From: Bacteroidales bacterium
GTDB lineage: Bacteria > Bacteroidota > Bacteroidia > Bacteroidales > Muribaculaceae
Direction: 5' to 3'
DNA: 64,000 nt
NCBI GenBank assembly: GCA_014800815.1
Contig: JAAVFI010000079.1
Span: 18,128-82,127, forward strand
Shown: positions 26,602-34,852 of the stretch, piece by piece
How positions within the stretch are numbered: the first letter of the stretch is position 1
Layout of the letters: every line of letters begins with the position of its first letter
Translations under genes and position numbers: made by a program
The notes under the pieces: model-generated
Told to the model about the DNA's origin: nothing
The model's input: the letters and a program-made list of their open reading frames with translations, nothing else
Database searches by the model: none

Positions 26602-28765
26602 CCCACTTGGCGTATATGCGCCTTGCGGTAGAGAGAGCGTCGCCCTCAGGCAGATATTTTATACTTACCTGCGCGGGGTCTGTCCATTGTTCCTCAAATT
26701 CATACATTTCATTAAGGAAGCCGTCGGTATCGAATTCCTTTCCTTCGGCCAGCGACTTTTCGGCAGCTGCTATGAAGCGGCGCCAGCGTTCGCCATAGTA
26801 CTGGTCGTTTAGTTCGGCCAGCATGCGGTTTGCATAGTCGGTGAGAGAGTGCGAGCCCCAGAGTGTGACTATCGTGCGCGCATTCTGCTCGAAATAGTCC
26901 TGAAGTTCAGGCTTGTCGGAGATATTGGTGCGTGCGGGTTCAATCCATGTCTTGAGCGAGAATGCAGGGTGGCAGGCAAGGAGAGCAGTGCAATCGTCGA
27001 TAAGCTCGGTCATCTTCTTACCGGCCTTCTTGAGAGCTTTTTTGTCGCCCTTCTTGTAAGCCTCGGTGAAGTTGTCGCGGAGAGTTATGAAGTGGTTTCC
27101 GAGAGCCTGGCGGCCGAGGTTCACTATATCGTAGCGATAGCTGTCGCGGCCTTTTGCGCCTTTGGCAGCGTCGAGGAGCTTGCCCCAGGCCTTGAAGAGA
27201 TCGGCATTGTTGTAGTCATAGCGGTTGTTGGTGAGCCAGCGTCCGAAGCCTTCGAAAGCAGGGCGACTGCAGAGCAGAGTACCCTGGCTGTTGTAGATGC
27301 GGCTGCGGTAAATGCTGTCGGCGAGAATGGTCCACGCCTCGAGAGCCTCGGGCGAATCGCCGGCACGACGGCGTGCGATAGACGCAATGCGCTGATTTTC
27401 ATCGAGAGGCTGATTCCATGCCTGATCGAAAACCATTTCGTACATATAAGGATTCACATCCAGACCCTCGAGAGTCGAACCGATACCTGTCATCGACGGA
27501 GCGTTTTTCAGCGCATTGTCGATGCGGCTTTTCACGGTCTTGTGGTCGCCGGCAAGGAAGGTGTTGCCGCCGAAGTTGCCGAGATAGCTCCATATGAAGT
27601 CGTGGCCGTGGAAGCTGTCATTGCCCGGCCAGAGTTCGGTGAAATCGCAGTAATAGTCGAGGAACTTCATGCGTCCGGTGGGCACGCCTTCGAGGTATGC
27701 CTTCACGCGCTCGGGAGTCCAGTGATTGCGGTCGTAGTAGAACATCCACGCCATTTGCACCCAGATACCTTCGGGGTCTACATCGTTGAGCGAAGCGAAT
27801 ACGCCGGCTCCGGCAGAGCGCAGAGAGTCGGGTTCCCACGACGGCGGATCTACCTCGTTGAAGCAGTCGATGCCGTAGAGGTGGTCGGTGCCGTAGATAC
27901 GGGTCTGAGCCTCGATGAAGTCGCGCTGAATGGTGGCGAACAGCGAGTCGGAGGGCGAGAGATATGTGCAGGTATATTCGGGTTCGAAGCCGCCCCATTT
28001 GCTCACGGGCGAAGTCTTGGCCTCGGGATATATCTCCTTGAGTTTTGCGGGTACGTGACCTGCGAAGCCGGGAAGCACGGGTTTCATGCCCAGCGAACGC
28101 TCGCGTTCGAGGATAAACTTCTGAAGTTCACGCTGATTGTCGAGCCACTCCGCGGGCAGCGGGCCCTGGTAGGCGTCGATATTGCACATGCGGTGCCAGG
28201 GGAGGTGAGCCGGCCCGGTGAAGTAGGCGAGGATATCCTCGTCGGCAAGGCCGTGTTTGCGCCATACGTCAAGCCATACAGCCTCCTGGCCGGTGATAGC
28301 GAGGGGCATCGTCACGCCGTTGAGAGCCATCCAGTCGATGAGTCGCTCCCACTCTTTTTCGCCCCAGTAAGGCATCGTGTAGCCGAAAGTGCAGTAGTTG
28401 AGGAAGAAGCGGTCGGGCACGAGTGCCTCTACACTCACCGTATCGCCAACAGCGGGGAAAACCTCGGGTACGTAGACCGGCTCCGAAGCATACCACGACA
28501 CCGAAGTGCCGGCATGATTCTTCAGATAGTAGTTGAGACCCGTAGCGAGCGAATTGACATTATTTCCGCTTACGGCAATGCGGCCGTCGCGGTCGGTGAT
28601 AGTGAAATGGTCGCGGGGAGAGCCTTCGGTGAGTTCAAAGACGAAATGCTGAGATGCGTCGCCCAGAATTCGGCCGGCCAGTTCTTCCACCGCACGAGTA
28701 CCGGGCTCTCCGGCATAAGCTGTGGCTCCGGCAAGCAGCATAAGAGCCATAGTTGTTTTTCTCAT
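26591..28765 (-). CDS. alpha-N-acetylglucosaminidase, GH89
   Basis: The 724-residue secreted enzyme has a signal peptide (to about residue 18), an N-terminal domain (about 20-115), a (beta/alpha)8 catalytic domain with YCTFGYTMPYWGEKEWERLI and ALNGVTMPLAITGQEAVW, and an alpha-helical C-terminal region. The catalytic acid is expected in CFNEVDPP (Glu near 303) and the nucleophile in PYMYEMVFDQAW (Glu near 442). GH89 enzymes release terminal alpha-linked GlcNAc, for example from gastric mucin glycans or heparan-like chains. It has no SusCD neighbours. It is monocistronic with its own promoter. Confidence 0.95.
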   Translation of the reverse strand: MRKTTMALMLLAGATAYAGEPGTRAVEELAGRILGDASQHFVFELTEGSPRDHFTITDRDGRIAVSGNNVNSLATGLNYYLKNHAGTSVSWYASEPVYVPEVFPAVGDTVSVEALVPDRFFLNYCTFGYTMPYWGEKEWERLIDWMALNGVTMPLAITGQEAVWLDVWRKHGLADEDILAYFTGPAHLPWHRMCNIDAYQGPLPAEWLDNQRELQKFILERERSLGMKPVLPGFAGHVPAKLKEIYPEAKTSPVSKWGGFEPEYTCTYLSPSDSLFATIQRDFIEAQTRIYGTDHLYGIDCFNEVDPPSWEPDSLRSAGAGVFASLNDVDPEGIWVQMAWMFYYDRNHWTPERVKAYLEGVPTGRMKFLDYYCDFTELWPGNDSFHGHDFIWSYLGNFGGNTFLAGDHKTVKSRIDNALKNAPSMTGIGSTLEGLDVNPYMYEMVFDQAWNQPLDENQRIASIARRRAGDSPEALEAWTILADSIYRSRIYNSQGTLLCSRPAFEGFGRWLTNNRYDYNNADLFKAWGKLLDAAKGAKGRDSYRYDIVNLGRQALGNHFITLRDNFTEAYKKGDKKALKKAGKKMTELIDDCTALLACHPAFSLKTWIEPARTNISDKPELQDYFEQNARTIVTLWGSHSLTDYANRMLAELNDQYYGERWRRFIAAAEKSLAEGKEFDTDGFLNEMYEFEEQWTDPAQVSIKYLPEGDALSTARRIYAKWATR

Positions 28766-29098
28766 TGGTACGTTGTTTTTACAGATAAGTAAAAGGGTAG
28801 TGTGATAACTTGTGCAAAGATAAGAAAAATTGTGTTACCCGCAATATTTATGCCGGATTATAGTATGATACGGGCTTCGACATATTACTTTTCGCTTCTC
28901 GAATAGTTTACCTGTGAGTCAACTTTGAGAAACGGTAATACGCGCATTATCAATATTATAAGATTTGGGGCTACTTACTTTTGCGCCTTACCATAGAAAA
29001 AGTATAGTATAAATATAGTGTAATTTTGTATCGCAGATTTCAAAGCGGCTGTGTGCCGCGCTGCAACCTATATTATGAACCAACCAAACAATCTCTTC
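28766..29098. other. 333-nt divergent intergenic region between GH89 and the glucan cluster
   Basis: For GH89 (minus) there is TATCTTTG (28814-28821) with ATTG (28842-28845) 20 nt upstream, a good promoter. For the plus-strand cluster, -7-like boxes TACTTTTG (28976-28983) and TAATTTTG (29021-29028) occur without a well-placed -33 TTTG, which may mean activator dependence. The rest is AT-rich. I see no RNA gene and no strong hairpin. Confidence 0.5.
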
Positions 29099-30058
29099 AT
29101 GAAAAATTCTTTACTCTTCGCTGCCGCGCTTCTCGTAAGCGGCAATCTCTGCGCTCAGAACTACATCACCGCTGCTCCCGAAGGTGGCTTCAACACCGCT
29201 GCCGGCAAAGACTACGTAGTGCTCTATGCTCCCGAGAACGTTCTCGCTTCTATGGGCTCAAAAGTAATCACCAACAACAACCTCGACCAGACTCAGGTAG
29301 ACAACTACCTCGAATACTGGGTGACCGACTGGGACAAGAAAGACCTTACATTATATAATGTCCCCGCGGCAGAAGGCGAGCTCAACTCTTTCGGTGGTGA
29401 CGACTTCATCAACGCAACCCCTCTCTACGCTTGGGGTACAGGCGTGTTCATGCCCAAGGCAAAAGCCTACGATCTCTCTAAAGTGACCGACGAGCACCAC
29501 CTCCACATCGGTCTGCGCGACTTCGGTTCGAGCCCCTCCAAGTACCAGTTCTCAATCGGCTCGCAGAAGACTATCAAGAACAACGGCTTCCAGATTATGG
29601 CCGGTATCGGCGTAGGTGCTGCAAGCGGCGACTTCGTGGGCGTAGGCACACTCCCCGGCGGCAACGACGGCAAGTGGTACTACATCGACGTACCCGTTAA
29701 AGACCTCGTGGATGAAAACGGCGACTTCGGCTTCGTCTACAACTTCTCCGCTCCTATCACCGACGGCGTTTTCACCTTCACATTCAACGAACCCGTGACC
29801 TCTACCGCAAAGAAGAGCGGTCCCGAACCCGGCGAAGATGTGTATTCTTATGAAATCACCAAGCTCGGCTCTGCACTCTCTCTCGACCACGTATTCTTCT
29901 ATGTTCCCGACGGAAACGGTGTGGGTGAAGTATCTGCCGACGTCGAAGAAGAAGTTCTCGGCATCTACGACCTCGCCGGACGCCGTGTCGAAAATCCCGC
30001 TGCAGGTCTCTACATCGTTAAAACAAACATCGGCGCACGCAAAGTCCTCTTTAAATAA
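29099..30058 (+). CDS. secreted single-repeat carbohydrate-locus protein with T9SS-type tail
   Basis: The 319-residue protein has a signal peptide ending LVSGNLCAQ and a T9SS-type sorting tail (IYDLAGRRVENPAAGLYIV, then RKVLFK). The middle holds one copy of a beta-rich domain that I also see three times in the next gene; shared marks are LNSFGG, LHIGL, a YYIDVPV strand and LDHVFFYVPD. It has no catalytic motif, so a glycan-binding role is inferred. The frame is open upstream to 29051 with an in-frame ATG at 29075; 29099 gives the cleanest signal peptide. It is the first gene of the cluster, 21 nt before GH16. Confidence 0.75.
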   Translation: MKNSLLFAAALLVSGNLCAQNYITAAPEGGFNTAAGKDYVVLYAPENVLASMGSKVITNNNLDQTQVDNYLEYWVTDWDKKDLTLYNVPAAEGELNSFGGDDFINATPLYAWGTGVFMPKAKAYDLSKVTDEHHLHIGLRDFGSSPSKYQFSIGSQKTIKNNGFQIMAGIGVGAASGDFVGVGTLPGGNDGKWYYIDVPVKDLVDENGDFGFVYNFSAPITDGVFTFTFNEPVTSTAKKSGPEPGEDVYSYEITKLGSALSLDHVFFYVPDGNGVGEVSADVEEEVLGIYDLAGRRVENPAAGLYIVKTNIGARKVLFK

Positions 30059-30079
30059 TAGCACCGAAGCACTAATCTT

Positions 30080-33000
30080 ATGAAAAAATCTATACTTACG
30101 GCTCTCATGGCAGGTATCTGCCTCGGAGCCGCAGCCGAGGGTACGACCGAATCCCCCGCAGGCTACACCCTGCGCTGGCAGGACGAATTCTCAGGCAATG
30201 CCCTTAATGAAAAACTCTGGAACATAGAGGTGAACGGTGCCGGTGGCGGCAACCAGGAATTGCAGTACTACCGTCGCGAAAACGTGAGCGTGGGCACCGA
30301 CCCCGCTACGGGCGAAAACTGCCTCGTGCTCACCGCCCGCCGCGAAAACTTTGGCGGCAAGTCCTTTACCTCGGGTCGTATCACCACTCAGAATAAGGCT
30401 GCTTTCCGCCACGGTATACTCCAGGCGCGTATCAAGTTCCCCCGCACCACCGACGGCCTCTGGCCCGCATACTGGATGATGGGCAACGACATGAGCAAAT
30501 ACGGCTGGCCCCGCTGCGGCGAAATGGATATCGTAGAGCTCGGCCATGCCAACGGCATCAAGAACGGAACTCAGGACCGCTACTTCGGAGGTACGCTTCA
30601 CTACGGTCCCAACGCCACTGCCGAAGGCCACCAGCAGCTGTCGCAGGAGTATCTCGCTCCCGAAGACAATCCCATTACCAACGACGAATACCACATCATC
30701 ACCGTCGAATGGGACGACACCAACCTCTACATGTACTACGATCTCGAGGCATACACCGCTGCTGCAAAGCGTCGTGCACGCTACTTCACATGCGACGTTA
30801 CCGAGACCGACGCCGACCTCTCAGTAGGCAAGTACTTCCAGAAGCCATTCTTCTTTCTCTTCAACCTCGCGGTAGGCGGCAGCTACACATCTATCTACGA
30901 CCCCGCCAAAATCACCGCCCTTCCCAATGCCGGCGACGAAGCACACATGTATGTCGACTGGGTACGCGTATATCAGAAAGATGACGACGAAAACGCTCAG
31001 TATACATACATCGACGCCGAAGGCAATGTAGTGACAAACATCGAGTCTGAGCCCGAAAAGCCCTCCGACCCCGACAACAAGACCGAGCTCTCGAGTTTCG
31101 CCACAAAGGCTCTCGACGATAACGGTGAAACTACATTCGACTTCGACGGCATCACCGACGCCGTACTCATCAGCACCAGCGACGGCGTTACCGGCCACCT
31201 CCTTTCGGCAGGTGCAAACGTCATCGACCTTAACGTAAACGATGACAACCGCAACCTCTGGGTGTGGGACAACACCTACGTTCCCGTCGACCGCAAGGGT
31301 CAGATCAACTCTTTCGGTTGGGAAGAAGGCTACAACAAATTCACCGTAGCTTCTGTGGGTTGGTCAGGTCTCGGCTTCAATATCGCCAACGAAGACCTCT
31401 CCATGATCGACGATAGCTACTGGCTCCACTTTGCCATGCGTGCCAACGACGTCGACATCCACACTTCGCACGAGATGTCGGTAGGCAAAGCCAAATTCAT
31501 TGTCGGCAACTCCAACGGCAAGCTCGCAAGCATCGGCGACTTCCGTCGCGACGGTGAGTGGTACTACTTCGATATCCCCGTTGCTGCGCTCGAGCAGTTC
31601 TACGCTCCTCAGATTGGCCTCAAAGCCGGATACAACGATAATATCATTACCTTCACCTCAGGCGGCTACACCGATGCCGAACTCTGCTTCGACAATATCT
31701 TCTTCTACAAATCGTCGAAGAAAGAAATCCCCGCCTTTACCGACACTAAGTCAGACCTCGGCAAGTACGGTTACCGCAGCCTCGACGAAGACGGCAACCC
31801 CGTGTTCTCGTTCAACGGCGTGACCGACATCGTGCCCCTCTACCTCTCCGGCGACACCTGGGAGAGCCTCACTGCAGGCGGCAACTATGGCGAGACATCG
31901 CTTGTAAAGGCCGAGTGGGACAACTCCGAGCAGGGCGGCCGCAACAACTTCTTCGTATGGGGCGACCCTCAGACCATGAAGGTTGGCAACGTATCCGAAA
32001 CTCCTAACTCTTTCGGTCGTATCCCCTACGGCGGTTTTGCAACCTACAGCTCAGAGACCGACAACATCACCTGGAACGGTGCCGGCTGGGCTTCAATCGC
32101 AGGCCAGGGCATGTCACCCCTGCCTAAAGACCTCTCTATGATCGACGACGAGTGGTATGTACACTTCTCTGTACGCTCCGATGCCGCAGTAAGCCACATC
32201 CCCGTGATGATTCGCTTCGGTTCTACCGATGCCGACGCCACAATTATCCTCGGCAAATATGCTACAAAAGCACTCTTCGCCGACTTCAACCGCGATGGCA
32301 ACTGGTATTCGTTCGACATCCCCGTAGCTCAGCTCAAGAAATACGGTCAGCTCTGGAGCAACGCTCCCCAGAATGGAGGTATCTCTGCTTACACCGACTA
32401 TTCGCTCTGTATCTACACCGACCAGACTTTCTACAATAACTCGTTCTTTGCCATTGACAACGTATTCTTCTATCGCACAGCCGATGCTCCCGTTGTCGAC
32501 GACCTCGGCGAGTACACCACCAAGAGTCTTGACGAAAACGGCGAATCGTATTTCGACTTCACCGGCAAGCACTTCATCTCAATCTCTGCCAACGGTTCTG
32601 TGACAGAGCAGATGAAGGTTGAAGGCGAAGAAGACATCCTCCTCGACCTCCGCGCAGGAGTGGGATTCTGCAACTTCTACAATTGGGGCGACGGCAATAC
32701 CTATACAGCAGGTACCATCCCCGCCGGCGTTCCCGACTCTTTCGGCGGCGACGAAGGCTGGATTTTCTTCACCACCAACGGCGGCTGGACCGGTGCAGGC
32801 TACATCAACGATCAGGGTCAGGACTTCTCCGAACTCGAAAACGGCAACTGGCACCTCCACTTCGCTATGCGCGGCACCGACGACTGCTCGCACCAGATAG
32901 CTCTCGCTCAGGCTAAATTCACTATCGGCAGCACTGCCTACGCTGCAGGCGTGCCCGTGCTCGGCAACTATCGCCGCGACGGTGAGTGGTATTCCTTCGA

Positions 33001-33319
33001 TATCCCCATGACCGAGCTCAACCAGCTCGCCACCGAGATATTCCCCGCTTCGAACGGCGGTATCAAGGCTTACAAAGACAACTACTTCTGGTTTATGTCA
33101 GGCGGTGCTGTAGGCAAGGAACTCCACCTCGACAACATCTTCCTCTGGCGCGACAAAGACTCGGTAGACTCTTCAGTAGCTGTTGTTGAAATCGACGACA
33201 ATACCGACGCTCCCGTCGAAATCTACAATATCGCAGGTCACCGTCTCTCTTCTATGTCGGCTCCCGGCCTCTACATCGTACGCAAGGGCTCCGAAGTTCG
33301 CAAGGTTGTCGTACGCTGA
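30080..33319 (+). CDS. GH16 endo-beta-glucanase with three C-terminal repeat domains and T9SS-type tail
   Basis: The 1079-residue secreted enzyme has a signal peptide (about 1-19) and a GH16 jelly-roll (about 27-300) with the catalytic motif GEMDIVELGH (Glu near 148 and 153). The form matches laminarinase/beta-1,3(4)-glucanase members. Three tandem domains follow, beginning near residues 334, 558 and 808, each opening with a KALDDNGETTFDF-like phrase and containing INSFG, LHFAMR, EWYYFDIPV and DNIFFY strands. The tail (IYNIAGHRL, APGLYIV) is a T9SS-type signal. The likely role is surface-bound cleavage of beta-1,3-glucan, with the repeats binding carbohydrate (inference). Confidence 0.9.
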   Translation: MKKSILTALMAGICLGAAAEGTTESPAGYTLRWQDEFSGNALNEKLWNIEVNGAGGGNQELQYYRRENVSVGTDPATGENCLVLTARRENFGGKSFTSGRITTQNKAAFRHGILQARIKFPRTTDGLWPAYWMMGNDMSKYGWPRCGEMDIVELGHANGIKNGTQDRYFGGTLHYGPNATAEGHQQLSQEYLAPEDNPITNDEYHIITVEWDDTNLYMYYDLEAYTAAAKRRARYFTCDVTETDADLSVGKYFQKPFFFLFNLAVGGSYTSIYDPAKITALPNAGDEAHMYVDWVRVYQKDDDENAQYTYIDAEGNVVTNIESEPEKPSDPDNKTELSSFATKALDDNGETTFDFDGITDAVLISTSDGVTGHLLSAGANVIDLNVNDDNRNLWVWDNTYVPVDRKGQINSFGWEEGYNKFTVASVGWSGLGFNIANEDLSMIDDSYWLHFAMRANDVDIHTSHEMSVGKAKFIVGNSNGKLASIGDFRRDGEWYYFDIPVAALEQFYAPQIGLKAGYNDNIITFTSGGYTDAELCFDNIFFYKSSKKEIPAFTDTKSDLGKYGYRSLDEDGNPVFSFNGVTDIVPLYLSGDTWESLTAGGNYGETSLVKAEWDNSEQGGRNNFFVWGDPQTMKVGNVSETPNSFGRIPYGGFATYSSETDNITWNGAGWASIAGQGMSPLPKDLSMIDDEWYVHFSVRSDAAVSHIPVMIRFGSTDADATIILGKYATKALFADFNRDGNWYSFDIPVAQLKKYGQLWSNAPQNGGISAYTDYSLCIYTDQTFYNNSFFAIDNVFFYRTADAPVVDDLGEYTTKSLDENGESYFDFTGKHFISISANGSVTEQMKVEGEEDILLDLRAGVGFCNFYNWGDGNTYTAGTIPAGVPDSFGGDEGWIFFTTNGGWTGAGYINDQGQDFSELENGNWHLHFAMRGTDDCSHQIALAQAKFTIGSTAYAAGVPVLGNYRRDGEWYSFDIPMTELNQLATEIFPASNGGIKAYKDNYFWFMSGGAVGKELHLDNIFLWRDKDSVDSSVAVVEIDDNTDAPVEIYNIAGHRLSSMSAPGLYIVRKGSEVRKVVVR

Positions 33320-33337
33320 TAATCTCCCCTCCGAAAG

Positions 33338-34825
33338 ATGAACTCTCTGAAAGCAATATCTCTCGCCGCTCTCATGCTTGCACTCCCGGCCGTATCTTCG
33401 GCCAAGAGTGCCAAGCGTGGCGCCGGCTGGGACGATAAGGCAGTTACCCTCAACGCGCACCACGCCTCGCTCCTCGAGCCGGGTGTGAGCTGGGTTTACA
33501 ACTGGGGTCCCGATGCCGCTAACAGCGAAATCTACTCTTCCGACTTCTGCTTCATACCCATGGCATGGAACGGCGGCTACAATGCGTCGCGTATCCGCAC
33601 CTGGCTCACGAATCATCCCGAAGTAAAGTACCTGCTCGGATTCAACGAACCTAACTTTGCATCGCAGGCCCGAATGACACCCGAAGACGCCGTCAAGGCA
33701 TGGCCCGGCCTCGAAGCAATTGCCGAGGAATTCGGCGTGAAACTCGTGGCTCCCGCCCTCAACTTCACCGACTCGCAGGTGGGAGGTCGTTACTGGGATC
33801 CCTACGAGTGGTACGATGAATTCTTCCGTCTATACCCCGACGCAAAAGTCGACTGTCTGGCAATGCACTGCTACATGAACTGGTACAGCGCTAATACATG
33901 GCTCGCCACCGAGTATTTCTATGCCGATCTCTACAACCCTCGCAAGGACTGCTACGGCCACTATCCGGCTCTCGTCAAATTCCTCGACGGCTTCAAGGAG
34001 GTCAACGGTCACTTCCCGCGTATGATGCTCACCGAATTCTGTTCATGGGAGAACGACGGTACTATCAAGAATGTCGACTTCCAGATCGACCAGATGACCC
34101 AGAAACTCCAGAAGCTCGAGCAGAGCGACCTCGTGGAAGGATATGCATGGTTCATGGCCAACGCCGGCTCAGGTGCCGCAGCATATCCCTATATGAGTCT
34201 CTTTGAGAAGAATACTGCCGACAGCGAGCTCTCCGACCTCGGCAAGATATATGTGTATCTCTCCGACTTCGATACCTCGCGCAGCTATGCTCCCGGCGAG
34301 ACTGTTCAGGCCAAGGACTATGTGGAGGCTACCACCGATGACCGCCAGATCAAAGTACGCCCCAATACCGAGGCGACCTCCGATCTCCCGCTGCAGATTG
34401 AAATTCCCGTTGGCGGATACACCGACTATGTGGTCAATATCCCCGCCGACGGCGAATACACTTTCTCCTTCCACATCGAATCGGCCAAGCTCTCAGCTAT
34501 CACTCTCTACGTCGACTCGAAGAAAGACAATCGTATCGACATCGAAGCCGCTAAGGGCTGGCACGACGCCACACTCACTACCTCCCTCAAAGCAGGCATC
34601 CACAGAATCATGCCCTATAACTCCGGCGAAAATTCGCTCCTTATGAACTCTTTCAGCTTCGCGAATACCGATGCGGCCTTCGCCCCCGAAGCTGCCGAAG
34701 CTACAGTCGAAGGTGTGTACAATCTCTGCGGAGTGTCATTAGGTAATCCCGATCTCACAACCCTTTCCCCCGGGGTGTATTTCCTCAAATATTCCGACGG
34801 AAATACCTCCAAACTCAAAATCTGA
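33338..34825 (+). CDS. GH128-like endo-beta-1,3-glucanase with C-terminal module and sorting tail
   Basis: The 495-residue protein has a signal peptide (about 1-22). The glycosyl-hydrolase catalytic-core domain (about 26-285) has VSWVYNWGPDA, LLGFNEPNF with the acid/base Glu104, and MMLTEFCSWE with the nucleophile Glu233, as in GH128 beta-1,3-glucanases. A CBM6-like beta-sandwich (about 325-455, VNIPADGEYTFSFHIES) and a short T9SS-type tail (VYNLCGVSL, SPGVYFLKY) complete it. It lies 18 nt after GH16, in one operon, so both enzymes probably attack the same glucan. Confidence 0.87.
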   Translation: MNSLKAISLAALMLALPAVSSAKSAKRGAGWDDKAVTLNAHHASLLEPGVSWVYNWGPDAANSEIYSSDFCFIPMAWNGGYNASRIRTWLTNHPEVKYLLGFNEPNFASQARMTPEDAVKAWPGLEAIAEEFGVKLVAPALNFTDSQVGGRYWDPYEWYDEFFRLYPDAKVDCLAMHCYMNWYSANTWLATEYFYADLYNPRKDCYGHYPALVKFLDGFKEVNGHFPRMMLTEFCSWENDGTIKNVDFQIDQMTQKLQKLEQSDLVEGYAWFMANAGSGAAAYPYMSLFEKNTADSELSDLGKIYVYLSDFDTSRSYAPGETVQAKDYVEATTDDRQIKVRPNTEATSDLPLQIEIPVGGYTDYVVNIPADGEYTFSFHIESAKLSAITLYVDSKKDNRIDIEAAKGWHDATLTTSLKAGIHRIMPYNSGENSLLMNSFSFANTDAAFAPEAAEATVEGVYNLCGVSLGNPDLTTLSPGVYFLKYSDGNTSKLKI

Positions 34826-34852
34826 TTTGACTAATCTAATCAATCATACCAT

